From Phycisphaerales bacterium (GTDB lineage Bacteria; Planctomycetota; Phycisphaerae; Phycisphaerales; UBA1924): a stretch of DNA of 64,000 nt. The notes under the pieces are model-generated. The model was not told where the DNA came from. It ran no database searches and saw only the letters and a program-made list of their open reading frames with translations. Shown here in pieces: positions 7,383-15,327 of this stretch; the stretch's first letter is position 1; each line of letters starts with the position of its first letter. The position numbers and the translations under genes were made by a program. The stretch spans positions 1-64,000 of the forward strand of contig JALWOY010000081.1 in assembly GCA_027083355.1 (NCBI GenBank), in the 5' to 3' direction.

Positions 7383-9008
7383 TCAGTGCTTTTCCTTGAT
7401 CTCGGCGATCTCGGTGACGCCGTACGCGACGCCCGCGACGACATGGGCGATGTGCTTGAGTTCGCCGAGCATCTCGAGGTGCAGCCCGGTGGTCTCGATC
7501 GATTCCTTGTGCCCGTCCTGCAGCCGTTTGTAGTGCTGCTCGCGCAGGTGCAGTTCCTCGTCGCGAACCTCGTCCTTCATCTTGAGCAGCCGGTCGGCCA
7601 GCTCGACGCTCTCCTCACTGAAGGCCGCCCCCGCGAGCTCGATCACGTCGCAGACGGTCATGAACAGACCGTGCAGCTCTTCCCACCCGCTCTCGCTGAA
7701 GCGCACGCCCCGGCGTGTCGCCCGGATCGCCGTCTCGCAGATCCGCTTGTCGATAATGTCCGCGACGGCCTCGAGGTCGCCCACGAACCGCAGCTGGAGC
7801 ACACGCCGCCGGACGTTCATCGCGTCGAGCTCGTTCGTGAGCTGCTGCGTCAGGAACGCCTTGACGTGCCGCTCCAGCCGATCGACGGTCGTATCCCGCT
7901 GGCGGATCTCGCGCAGCGCCGCCTCGTCACGATCGGCGAGCGCCGTCCACGCGTCACGCAGCATCGATGCCGTCACCCGAACCGCCAGCATGATCTCCCG
8001 CTTCGTCTGCACGAACGCGATGCCGGGGTCCTCGGCGTAACGCGGGTCGATCGGGTTGGGCTCGAGGATGTTGCCGTTCGGTCGCTGCCTGATCATCCGC
8101 TCCATCAACCCCGTCACCCACCCCGCCGCCGGCAGGGCGACCATGAGCGCCGCGAGGTTGAAACCCGTGTGACAGATCGCCACACGCTGCGCCCCGCTCC
8201 CCGGGATCGACTCGACCAGAACCGTCAGCACCGGGAGCACCGCCAGCACAACCACCGCCACCGCGGCGCGGATCGTGAGCACGACCAACGCGAACCGCCG
8301 GGCCGGCGGGTCACTCCATCCCGACAGCACCGCGATGGACGTGATCCCGATGTTCGCCCCGGCGACACACGCGACCGTCAGGCTCCCCGTCGCGAACGAA
8401 TCATCCCGCAACGCCAGCCCGATGACCACCGCGAGGGCGGCCGTGGACGACTGGAACATCGCCGCCGCCGCCATCGCCAGCACCGCCGCGAACACCGGAT
8501 GCCCCGACGCGAGCCGGGCGAGCTCCTGCGCATCGCTTGCGTGCTCCATCTCCGAGGACACCCGCCCGACGATCCCGACGCCGAGCAGGATCAACGCCAA
8601 CGCGATGATGATCTGCCCAGTCCCCCGAGACCTCGTCGACCCGGTGCCCTGGAACAGGACCACACCGACGAGCACACCGATCGGCGCATAATCGACAAGA
8701 TCCGCCGCGACGATGTGCAGCAGCAGCGTCGACCCGACATATCCGCCCATGAGCAGCAGAACCGCGCGCGCCGGCGTAACCATCCCGTCACGCACCAGCG
8801 ACACCGAGATCAGCCCCTGCGAGCTGCTGCTCGGCGAGATCATGCCCAGACCGATGCCCACGCCCGCCGTCCGCACCGGGCCGCCAAGCAGCCGCCCGAT
8901 CCACAGCGACAACCGGGGCCCGACGAGTTTGTCCAGCCCCTTACGCAGGAAGCGGACGCCGAACAGGATGAGTGCGACGCCCCCGAGAGCATTTAAAAAC
9001 GCGATCAT
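7383..9008 (-). CDS. Na+/phosphate cotransporter with PhoU-like tail
   Basis: This 541-aa membrane protein resembles the NptA/PF02690 family of sodium-phosphate symporters. The N-terminal half carries two related membrane repeats, each with a characteristic Ser-rich reentrant motif: ISPSSSSQG near residue 58 and MFQSSTAAL near 187. Many hydrophobic segments lie between residues 1 and 310. Residues from about 340 to 541 are soluble, alpha-helical and charged, matching the PhoU-like regulatory domain of bacterial members. The ATG at 9008 immediately precedes the first membrane segment (FLNALGGVALILFG). It is monocistronic. Phosphate is the substrate assigned to the family; other anions are possible. 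Confidence 0.88.
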   Translation of the reverse strand: MIAFLNALGGVALILFGVRFLRKGLDKLVGPRLSLWIGRLLGGPVRTAGVGIGLGMISPSSSSQGLISVSLVRDGMVTPARAVLLLMGGYVGSTLLLHIVAADLVDYAPIGVLVGVVLFQGTGSTRSRGTGQIIIALALILLGVGIVGRVSSEMEHASDAQELARLASGHPVFAAVLAMAAAAMFQSSTAALAVVIGLALRDDSFATGSLTVACVAGANIGITSIAVLSGWSDPPARRFALVVLTIRAAVAVVVLAVLPVLTVLVESIPGSGAQRVAICHTGFNLAALMVALPAAGWVTGLMERMIRQRPNGNILEPNPIDPRYAEDPGIAFVQTKREIMLAVRVTASMLRDAWTALADRDEAALREIRQRDTTVDRLERHVKAFLTQQLTNELDAMNVRRRVLQLRFVGDLEAVADIIDKRICETAIRATRRGVRFSESGWEELHGLFMTVCDVIELAGAAFSEESVELADRLLKMKDEVRDEELHLREQHYKRLQDGHKESIETTGLHLEMLGELKHIAHVVAGVAYGVTEIAEIKEKH

Positions 9009-9167
9009 TCACCCTACTAACGGTTATCGGCCCCCGGCTTCTGAACGATTCCTTCACAATTTATAGCGGCCACCCCCCGCGTCCGAACCACAAACCGCCC
9101 CGGGCCCGTGCCGCCGCGTCGCCCGAGCCCGTGAGCCGAACATCATCATGTTTCAAGCCATCGGACC

Positions 9168-9295
9168 TTGGTGCGTTTCAGGACGCCGACACTGAGGCTG
9201 CGCACGCAGCCGAAGTGTCGGATCGAGCGCCCCCCAAAATCCCCCGGCACGATCCGACGCTTCGCATGCTCAGCACCGACGTCTGGAACAGATCG
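9168..9295 (+). repeat. Family G repeat upstream of ispD
   Basis: The 9009-9320 gap holds no gene. Around 9181-9215 lies GACGCCGACACTGAGGCTGCG..CAGCCGAAGTGTCGG, an inverted repeat. At 9253-9285, CCGACGCTTCGCATGCTCAGC..CCGACGTCTG has a close copy at 25567-25600 (CCGACGCTTCGCATGCTCAGCGTCGGCGTCTG). This is another dispersed palindromic family. A TATCCT box at 9309-9314 lies 7 bases before the ispD ATG. Confidence 0.5.
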
Positions 9296-9320
9296 ATGCC
9301 GGATGCTCTATCCTCAGGGA

Positions 9321-10130
9321 ATGAACATCGCCGTCATCATCCCCGCCGCGGGTTCTTCCCGCCGGTTCAACAACGCCCCCACGGGCCTGCTCGATCCCAA
9401 GAACAAACTCGACGAAGACCTCGGCGGCCGCCCCGTCCTCCAACGCACCGTCGAACTCTTCAACAAGCGCGACGACGTCGCCGCCGTCATCGTCGCCGGG
9501 CCACACGACGACGAGGCATTCGCCCGGTTCGAGCTCCGCCACGGCGACAAACTCGCCCTGCTCGGCGTCACACTCTGCCGCGGCGGCAAGCACCACCGCG
9601 GCGAAACTGTCAAGGCCGCCCTGGCGCACGTCCCCGACAACGCGACCCACGTCGCCGTGCACGACGCCGCCCGGCCCGTGACCCCGGCCGACCTCATCGA
9701 CCGCGTGTTCGATCTCGCCTCGCGGCACCCCGCCGTGATCCCGGTCGTGGAGGTCGCCGACACGATCAAACGCCTCGACCCCGAGCCGATCGAAGACACC
9801 CCGGCCGACCCCGCCGCGGCGATCCTCGGGCTGGGCAACGACGGCCCATCGGACCTGCGGCGCGTCGCCGAGACGATCGACCGGACAAACCTCGCGTATG
9901 CCCAGACGCCGCAGGTGTTCGAGAAGGATCTTCTCCTGCGGGCCTATGCCAAGATCGACACCCCCAGCACCGACGACGCGGGCCTCGTCGAGCGGCTCGG
10001 CGAACCGGTGGTCACGACCCCCGGCGACCCGCGGAACATCAAGATCACCACGCCCGCGGATATCCCGCTCGCCAGGGCCATCGCGGGCTTCAAGCCCCCC
10101 GCCCAGCGGGCGACACACAAACGGTTCTGA
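9321..10130 (+). CDS. ispD: 2-C-methyl-D-erythritol 4-phosphate cytidylyltransferase
   Basis: This 269-aa enzyme couples CTP to methylerythritol phosphate in the non-mevalonate isoprenoid pathway. It starts with the nucleotide-binding PAAGSSRRF, followed by KLDEDLGGRPVLQRTVELF. The family signature VHDAARPVTP is at about residues 112-121. QTPQVFEKDLLLRAY and DDAGLVERLG follow, and the end is KITTPADIPLARA. It is somewhat longer than the usual 230 aa because of an extra stretch (residues about 150-185, DPEPIEDTPADPAAAILGL and on). The ATG at 9321 is directly before the first beta strand. No Shine-Dalgarno is obvious, and a -10-like TATCCT 7 bases upstream suggests a leaderless mRNA. Confidence 0.92.
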   Translation: MNIAVIIPAAGSSRRFNNAPTGLLDPKNKLDEDLGGRPVLQRTVELFNKRDDVAAVIVAGPHDDEAFARFELRHGDKLALLGVTLCRGGKHHRGETVKAALAHVPDNATHVAVHDAARPVTPADLIDRVFDLASRHPAVIPVVEVADTIKRLDPEPIEDTPADPAAAILGLGNDGPSDLRRVAETIDRTNLAYAQTPQVFEKDLLLRAYAKIDTPSTDDAGLVERLGEPVVTTPGDPRNIKITTPADIPLARAIAGFKPPAQRATHKRF

Positions 10131-10294
10131 AGCGAATCTCGCGCGACCGCATCATGTTCGGTATGGATTATCGGATCGACCGGGAGGACACCCCGAATTC
10201 ACGGTTCCGGTGCAGATCGACATACGCTATGATGACCACATCGCCCGTTCACCCGGGCGGCCACACTCGTGGGACGTAGAGGAGATCAAGAAGC

Positions 10295-11353
10295 ATGAAG
10301 TATCAAACTGTTCCCGCCATCCTCGTCGCCGCCGCACTCGCCGGGTCGGCATCCGCCCAGCTCGCCTTCACCGTCGATTCCGACGCCAGCAGCATCACCG
10401 GCTCGGTCGTCGTCTCCATCTCCACCGACGGCACACTCATCGGCGACTACGACCCCGACACCAACCCCGACGGCACACAGACCCGTACCGGCCTCTTCGG
10501 CGGGTCCGGCAACAACCCCATCCCCGTCAGCATCGACACCACCTCCACCACAGACCTCGACCTCGGCCCCGCCGGCGCGTTCAACATGGCCGCCGACACC
10601 GACGCGCTCACATTCACCATCGCCGACTTCAACGCCGACATGCTCAACGGCCAGACCGTCACCTCCATGATCAACGCCACGTTCTTCTACGACACCTTCC
10701 ACACCGTCAACCCCGACATGCTCTACCTCGGCGGCATCCCCCTGCCCGTTGATCTCGACGCCGCCGAGTTCACCACCTACACCATCAACCAGACCGGCCC
10801 GATGGACCCGCCCGGCGTGCTCATCCCCGCCGAGGCAAACTCGTTCACCCTCGCCGGCCAGATCCCCGTCGAGATCACCGTCGTCGGCTCCGCCTTCGGC
10901 AACCCCATCGAGCCCGGCCCCACCGCCGGCGTCCTGCCCATCACCGGCACGCTCACCATGCATGAAGACGGCAGCGCGACCGTCCAGATCGCCGTCGACC
11001 TCGGCGACATGAGCCAGGATTTCGACACCTCGACCCTCCCGCCCCTGCCGGACATCCCCTTCGAACTGCCCACCCTCGGCACCGACACCGCCGGCGTGAT
11101 CCTCACGCTCAGCGTCTCGGCCGCCGGGCTCGACGCCGCCGGCGCGATCGACCTCATCGCCAACGCCGACGCCCCCGGCTGCAACGCCGCCGACCTCACC
11201 GAGCCGTTCGGCACCCTCGACCTCGCCGACCTCTCGGCGTTCATCGTGGCGTTCACCACCGGCGATGCTTCCGCGGATCTCACCGGCGACGGCCTCGTCG
11301 ACCTCGCCGACATCCAGGCGTTCATCACCGCCTTCACCGCCGGCTGCCCGTAA
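10295..11353 (+). CDS. Secreted GC-type dockerin protein 1
   Basis: This 352-aa exported protein has a signal peptide (MKYQTVPAILVAAALAGSASA, cleavage after about residue 21), then a beta-rich, Asp/Thr-rich body with no enzyme motif that I recognise. The last 60 residues are a double dockerin-like module: GCNAADLTEPFG, DLADLSAF, then DLTGDGLVDLADI and the terminal AGCP. The same ending occurs in two proteases in this window. The paired Cys residues bracket two EF-hand-like DxNxDG/DLAD loops, so calcium binding and a disulfide are plausible. Ribosome site AGAGGAGA lies before the ATG. The product may be a cell-surface or matrix protein; its function is unknown. Confidence 0.85.
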   Translation: MKYQTVPAILVAAALAGSASAQLAFTVDSDASSITGSVVVSISTDGTLIGDYDPDTNPDGTQTRTGLFGGSGNNPIPVSIDTTSTTDLDLGPAGAFNMAADTDALTFTIADFNADMLNGQTVTSMINATFFYDTFHTVNPDMLYLGGIPLPVDLDAAEFTTYTINQTGPMDPPGVLIPAEANSFTLAGQIPVEITVVGSAFGNPIEPGPTAGVLPITGTLTMHEDGSATVQIAVDLGDMSQDFDTSTLPPLPDIPFELPTLGTDTAGVILTLSVSAAGLDAAGAIDLIANADAPGCNAADLTEPFGTLDLADLSAFIVAFTTGDASADLTGDGLVDLADIQAFITAFTAGCP

Positions 11354-11401
11354 CACTCGACCCCCACTGAAATTCGCGTCGTTCAATACACGCCAAAACG
11401 A

Positions 11402-11432
11402 GCCCCGGGCGCAAGCCCGGGGTTCTTTTTTT
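11402..11432 (+). terminator. Rho-independent terminator built from a family B repeat
   Basis: An 8-bp stem CCCCGGGC/GCCCGGGG with a GCAA tetraloop is followed by GTTC and seven T. It lies 49 bases after the stop of the first dockerin gene and would end its transcript. Confidence 0.85.
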
Positions 11433-11471
11433 ACCGGCAAAACAGGCACCCCTGTGCTCACCAATCACAAA

Positions 11472-11494
11472 GAGGCTCGAGCGGAAGCGAGGGC
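11472..11494 (+). repeat. Family A hairpin repeat, copy 1
   Basis: GCTC-GA-GC-GGAA-GC-GA-GGGC: outer stem, tandem G.A internal loop, 2-bp stem and GGAA tetraloop. The T77-G92 wobble replaces a C-G pair found in other copies. Other copies are at 11621-11643, 25673-25695 (minus), 52749-52771, 61663-61685 (minus) and 61733-61755. Confidence 0.85.
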
Positions 11495-11620
11495 TTTCTC
11501 ATGCTCCCTCTCCCCGCTTGCGGGGAGAGGGCCGGGGTGAGGGGCTTCATTCTTCCTCCTCTCCCTTGTGGGACGGGCTTCCAGCCCGTCTCTCTCCCAT
11601 CTCCATCTCTCGTCCCCAAA

Positions 11621-11643
11621 GAGGCCCGAGCGGAAGCGAGGGC
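11621..11643 (+). repeat. Family A hairpin repeat, copy 2
   Basis: Consensus copy with GCCC/GGGC outer stem, tandem G.A, GC/GC stem and GGAA loop. It is part of the composite 11568-11647 that reappears inverted at 25669-25754. Confidence 0.85.
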
Positions 11644-11765
11644 TCCCACCTCCAAACGGAACAGGAGTCCCGCCTGTCTCTGCACTCACAAACGAGCCCC
11701 GGGCCCAGGCCCGGGGGTTCTTATCGATAAAGCGATTTGGCACACCCAACAAAACGAAGCGCCCA

Positions 11766-13289
11766 TCACACCTTCCGATCCAGCAACCGATACTGCACCG
11801 CCTCGGCCACGTGCGCCTCGCCGATCTCGTCCTGCCCGTCCAGGTCCGCGATCGTCCGCGACAGCCGGCGGATCTTGTCGTACGCCCGGGCGCTCAGCCC
11901 CAGACCGCTGATCGCCTGCCCCAGCAGCGACATCGCCCGCTCGCCCATCGGCGCCAGTTCATCCAGCTGCTTGCCGCTCAGCCGAGCGTTGGGGATGCCC
12001 GCCCCCTGCCGCGCCGTCATCCGCGCCCGCGCCGCCGCCACCCGCTCGCGCATCTCCGCCGTCCCCGTCCCCCGCGGCTCATCGCTCAGCTGCTTGAACG
12101 GCACCGCCGGCGCCTCGACGTGGATATCGATCCGGTCCAGCAGCGGGCCCGAGAGCCGGCTCAGATACTGCTCCATCTCCCGCCGCCCCACCTCGCCGGG
12201 GGCGACATCCCCCCGCGGCGTCGGGTTCATCGCCGCCACCAGCATGAACGACGCCGGGAATCGCACCGACCCGTGCGCACGCGCGATCGTCACGACATGA
12301 TCCTCCATCGGCTGGCGCAGGGTCTCCAGAACGCCCCGCCCGAACTCGGGCAACTCGTCCAGGAACAACACCCCCCGGTGCGCCAGGCTGATCTCGCCGG
12401 CCCGCGGGATGATCCCCCCGCCCACGATCGCCGGGGGCGAGGCCGTGTGGTGCGGCGTGCGCACGGGCCGCGTCGTGATCAGGCTCTCCCCGGGCCGCAT
12501 CGCACCCGCCGCCGAGTAGATCCGCGTGATCTCGATCGCCTCGTCGGGCGTCAGCGGCGGCAGCACCCCCGGCAGCGCCTTGGCCATCATCGTCTTGCCC
12601 GTCCCCGCCGGACCCAGCATCAGCAGGTTGTGCCCGCCCGCCGCCGCCACCACGATCGCACGCTTGACCCCCTCCTGCCCCCGCACCTCGGCAAAGTCGA
12701 TCGGCGCCCGGGCCGTCCGCAGCATCGCTTCGACATCGGGCGCCGGCTCGGGCTCGGCGTCCATCTCGCCGGACAGCAGCCCCATGACTTCGCTGACTGT
12801 GCGCACGCCGAAGACATCGACACCGCCCACCACCGCCGCCTCGCCCGCGTTGTCCTTGGGACAGATGAACGCGCTCATGCCGCGTTGCCGGGCCATCGCC
12901 GCCATCGCGATCGCCCCCTTGACAGGCCGGACGCGCCCGTCCAGCGCGAGTTCGCCCACGACCACGCACCGCCTCGGGTCCAGCCCGTCCGCGTCCCCAC
13001 GCAGCACGCCCTGTGCCAGCAGCAACCCCAGGGCGATCGGCAGGTCATACACCGGCCCTTCCTTGCGCACGTCCGCCGGCGCAAGGTTGATCAGGCATCG
13101 CCCCAGCGGAAACGGATACCCAGAGTTGCCCAGCGCCGCCCGCACCCGTTCGAGCGATTCCTTCACCGCCGCGTCCGGCAGCCCCACGATGGTCTGTCTC
13201 TCAAGCCCCCGGTCGTCGAGATCGACCTCGATCTCGCACGGCCCGGCATCGATCCCCTGCAGCAGACACGATTCAACTCTCGCGATCAT
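11766..13289 (-). CDS. comM: ComM/YifB-type Mg-chelatase-like AAA+ ATPase
   Basis: This 507-aa AAA+ protein is of the YifB/ComM family. In naturally competent bacteria ComM is a helicase that drives branch migration during integration of taken-up DNA. An N-terminal Lon-protease-like fold (residues 1-170, with FPLGRCLINLAPADVRKEG) precedes the Mg-chelatase ATPase core. Walker A is GPAGTGKTMMAK, Walker B is GVLFLDELPEF, and the tail has RPHHTASP-like (TPHHTASPP) and the C-terminal sensor LSGPLLDRID and LSARAYDKIRRLSRT. The ATG at 13289 is preferred because MIARVES is the usual N-terminus. It has no operon partner; repeat island 2 lies just downstream. Confidence 0.92.
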   Translation of the reverse strand: MIARVESCLLQGIDAGPCEIEVDLDDRGLERQTIVGLPDAAVKESLERVRAALGNSGYPFPLGRCLINLAPADVRKEGPVYDLPIALGLLLAQGVLRGDADGLDPRRCVVVGELALDGRVRPVKGAIAMAAMARQRGMSAFICPKDNAGEAAVVGGVDVFGVRTVSEVMGLLSGEMDAEPEPAPDVEAMLRTARAPIDFAEVRGQEGVKRAIVVAAAGGHNLLMLGPAGTGKTMMAKALPGVLPPLTPDEAIEITRIYSAAGAMRPGESLITTRPVRTPHHTASPPAIVGGGIIPRAGEISLAHRGVLFLDELPEFGRGVLETLRQPMEDHVVTIARAHGSVRFPASFMLVAAMNPTPRGDVAPGEVGRREMEQYLSRLSGPLLDRIDIHVEAPAVPFKQLSDEPRGTGTAEMRERVAAARARMTARQGAGIPNARLSGKQLDELAPMGERAMSLLGQAISGLGLSARAYDKIRRLSRTIADLDGQDEIGEAHVAEAVQYRLLDRKV

Positions 13290-13361
13290 GCCGAAAGCAT
13301 ACCGAACCACACCGTGCCCTGCCGCGTTGAACAGATAGAATCATCGCGCAGGAGGCAGCCC

Positions 13362-13574
13362 ATGACCGACACCTTCCACTGGCTCGACGTGCAACGCATC
13401 GCCGAGGAACTCAACGACACCCACCCGGACCTCGACCCGCTGCACGTCAATTTCGTCGACCTGAAAAACATGGTGATGAACCTCGAAGGGTTCGAGGAGC
13501 AGCCCGGCCACCCCGTCAACGAACGCATCCTCGAAGCCATCCAGCAACACTGGATCGAGGAACGCAACGGGTAA
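13362..13574 (+). CDS. iscX: IscX-like Fe-S assembly regulator
   Basis: This acidic 70-aa protein resembles IscX (YfhJ), the small helical partner of cysteine desulfurase IscS that modulates Fe-S cluster assembly. It shows the expected pattern: FHWLDVQRIAEEL, then HPDLDPLHVNFVDL, then NEKILEAI-like NERILEAIQQHWIEE at the C-terminus. The length fits the family (about 66 aa). A perfect AGGAGG lies 7 bases before the ATG. It stands alone, away from any isc operon in this window, and is divergent from comM with about 70 bases between starts. A TAGAAT box at 13336-13341 could be its -10. Confidence 0.88.
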   Translation: MTDTFHWLDVQRIAEELNDTHPDLDPLHVNFVDLKNMVMNLEGFEEQPGHPVNERILEAIQQHWIEERNG

Positions 13575-13826
13575 CACGGAACCCTGTCAATCAACGAGCC
13601 GCGCGCGCAAGCCCGCGGAGCTCCGTTGCGGTCGAGCAAAATACCAGGCCAAGATCGCAGCCGCAGCGCCGGCGCATCACTCAGATTCGGCGTCTCGCGT
13701 GCAACCGCCCAAGGTCCACCACGGGTGCGTATCCAAGCCGGCAGACCGGCACAGTCCCGCGGCCGGGGAGGGAGGGCTGCCGCCTCACCCCTCCCCGCCC
13801 GGAGACTATCACACCGCGTTGTCTTG
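13575..13826. repeat. Intergenic stretch with family B repeat
   Basis: A family B hairpin (13595-13624, CCGCG..GCAA..CGCGG with one C-C mismatch) follows iscX by about 20 bases. The rest up to 13826 contains GGGAGGGAGGGC-type runs and CCTCACCCCTCCCC near 13770-13800, distantly like family D. I see no gene. Confidence 0.6.
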
Positions 13827-14378
13827 TCAGGCGTGCGCGGGTTCGGGGATGTCGACCTCAGGGAAGTCGATGTCGGTCTGGGCGATGTGGTTGAAGTAGT
13901 TGGTGAACGTCTTCATCCCGACAATCCCGATGATCTGGGCGATTTCGCTGTCATCGAACCCCGCCCCGCGGACGGCCTCGAGCTCATCGTCACCCACCCA
14001 GCCCTGCTTGGACACGACCGCACGGGCGAACTTGAGGGCCGCGTCGGTCCGCGGATCGCTCGACTCACCGTTGATCGCATCCTGGATCGCCTGACGGGGG
14101 ATGCCCGCAGACTCGCCCATGGCCGAGTGCGCACTGACGCAGTACCTGCACCCGTTGACCGTGGAGACCGTGATGGCGATTTGCTCAAAGAGCGTCGCGT
14201 CGAGCGTGCCGCCCCGGAGGTTCTCGTTGAACTGGAGGTACGACTGGAGCACGCCCGGGGCGTGGGCCATCGTGGCGAGCAGGTTGGGGACCATCCCGAA
14301 CTTGCTCTGGACGGCATCGAGGAGCGATTTCGCTTGGCCGTTGGCGGTCGCAGGGTCGATGGGGTTGATCCGTGGCAT
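13827..14378 (-). CDS. Carboxymuconolactone decarboxylase-family peroxidase-like protein
   Basis: This 183-aa protein of the AhpD/CMD superfamily is related to the peroxidase-related enzymes that use a CxxC to reduce peroxides. The redox motif is NGCRYCVSAHS (about residues 76-86), including the conserved downstream His. The N-terminal INPIDPATANGQAKSLLDAVQSKFG and the NENLRGG stretch match the family. It is divergent from a TetR repressor gene with a 204-base AT-rich gap carrying a perfect 20-bp palindrome close to this gene's start, so it is very probably controlled by that regulator. The inducer (oxidant or small electrophile) cannot be inferred. Confidence 0.88.
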   Translation of the reverse strand: MPRINPIDPATANGQAKSLLDAVQSKFGMVPNLLATMAHAPGVLQSYLQFNENLRGGTLDATLFEQIAITVSTVNGCRYCVSAHSAMGESAGIPRQAIQDAINGESSDPRTDAALKFARAVVSKQGWVGDDELEAVRGAGFDDSEIAQIIGIVGMKTFTNYFNHIAQTDIDFPEVDIPEPAHA

Positions 14379-14463
14379 CTACGATTCCTTCCTGTTTGGC
14401 CCGCTCATGCGGGCACCCGGATGTTGTCCACCCCGGCCCGAGCCGGGAACGAGGGAACAAATC

Positions 14464-14483
14464 AATAGACAGATCTGTCTATT
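14464..14483. promoter_or_regulatory. TetR operator 1, perfect 20-bp palindrome
   Basis: AATAGACAGATCTGTCTATT is a perfect palindrome in the AT-rich gap between the CMD peroxidase gene (minus, start 14378) and the tetR-like gene (plus, start 14583). TAGAC half-sites recur in operator 2. Confidence 0.8.
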
Positions 14484-14550
14484 CCAGATGCGGAAGAAAA
14501 AAAGAAAAAACGCGAATAATCAAAATTTTTCAGCGATCATCATTGATAAT

Positions 14551-14568
14551 CAATAGACCGATTAGTCC
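14551..14568. promoter_or_regulatory. TetR operator 2, imperfect palindrome
   Basis: AATAGACCGATTAGTCC shares TAGAC-GAT-GTC with operator 1 but has a degenerate right half. It lies 15-30 bases before the regulator's own ATG, fitting weak autorepression beside tight control of the divergent gene. Confidence 0.6.
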
Positions 14569-14582
14569 TTTACGGAGCCCGA

Positions 14583-15155
14583 ATGTCGTCGAAACGTCAG
14601 GATCTGATCGAGGCCGCCCTGTGTTTGTTCAACGAGCGCGGGTATCACGCCACCGGCATCGACGCGATCCTGGCCCGGGCCGGGGTGGCCAAGAACACCC
14701 TGTACAAGCATTTCCGGTCCAAGGATGAGCTGATCCTGGCGGCGCTGCGGCTGAAGGACGAGCAGCAGAGAAACGAGATCATGCGCCGCGTCGAAAGCCG
14801 GGCCCGGTCACCGCAGGACCGCCTCCTGGCCGTGTTCGATGTCGTCGAGGACTGGTTCCGTGACCCCGACTTCCACGGCTGCCTGTTCATCCGGGCCAGC
14901 GGCGAATTCGCCGACACCGACGACCCCGTCCACAGGGTGTGCCTCGAACACTCGCACCTGCTCAGGGGTTATCTGGAACGTCTGGCCCGCTCGGCCGGCG
15001 CGAGCGACCCGGAAGGTTTATCCAAACAACTCCTCATCCTGCTCACCGGCTCGATGGTTGCGGCTCAGATAAGGGGTGACGCGGCCCCGGCCCAAGTGGC
15101 GAAACAGGCCGCATCCACGCTGATCCAATCACAGTGCACGCCCTCGGGCGGCTGA
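14583..15155 (+). CDS. TetR/AcrR-family transcriptional regulator
   Basis: This 190-aa repressor-type regulator has an N-terminal helix-turn-helix (residues 6-50): LIEAALCLFNERGYHATGID, then AGVAKNTLYKHFRSKDELI. The ligand-binding part includes VEDWFRDPDFHGCLFIRASGEF, typical of the TetR group that has a Cys/Arg-containing second domain. The ATG at 14583 is preceded by GGAG (14573-14576). It is transcribed away from the CMD peroxidase gene with two palindromic operators between them, which makes that enzyme its likely target. No membrane pump lies nearby. Confidence 0.93.
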   Translation: MSSKRQDLIEAALCLFNERGYHATGIDAILARAGVAKNTLYKHFRSKDELILAALRLKDEQQRNEIMRRVESRARSPQDRLLAVFDVVEDWFRDPDFHGCLFIRASGEFADTDDPVHRVCLEHSHLLRGYLERLARSAGASDPEGLSKQLLILLTGSMVAAQIRGDAAPAQVAKQAASTLIQSQCTPSGG

Positions 15156-15225
15156 TTTGTCGGCCCCCGACAAACCTGCAACACAACAAACCACGGACGC
15201 CAGCGCCCCTCCACCCGAAACGAAC

Positions 15226-15285
15226 AAGCCCGCGGAGTTCCACAATATCAACCAACGAGCCGCGGGCGCAAGCCCGCGGAGCTCC
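15226..15285. repeat. Family B repeats, one half and one full copy
   Basis: A right half (AAGCCCGCGGAGTTCC) is followed by a full perfect hairpin at 15256-15285 (CCGCGGGC-GCAA-GCCCGCGG). Compared with 11402-11422, the third stem pair is G-C instead of C-G, a compensatory change. It lies in the gap between the tetR-like gene and the convergent amidohydrolase gene. Confidence 0.8.
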
Positions 15286-15327
15286 GTGCGGTTCATCGAA
15301 ACATCCGCACGCCACCCCGCGATCCGA

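Larger units (their letters stand above)
11354..11765. repeat. Intergenic repeat island 2
   Basis: There is no gene here. It contains a family B hairpin that forms a terminator (11399-11432), family A (11472-11494), family D CCCTCTCCCCGCTTGCGGGGAGAG with GGGTGAGGGGC (11509-11549), a family F palindrome GACGGGCTTCCAGCCCGTC (11572-11591), family A again (11621-11643), a further GTCCCGCCTGTCTC fragment (11668-11682), and family B again (11693-11722). The stretch 11568-11647 is repeated nearly base for base in inverse orientation at 25669-25754. Confidence 0.85.
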
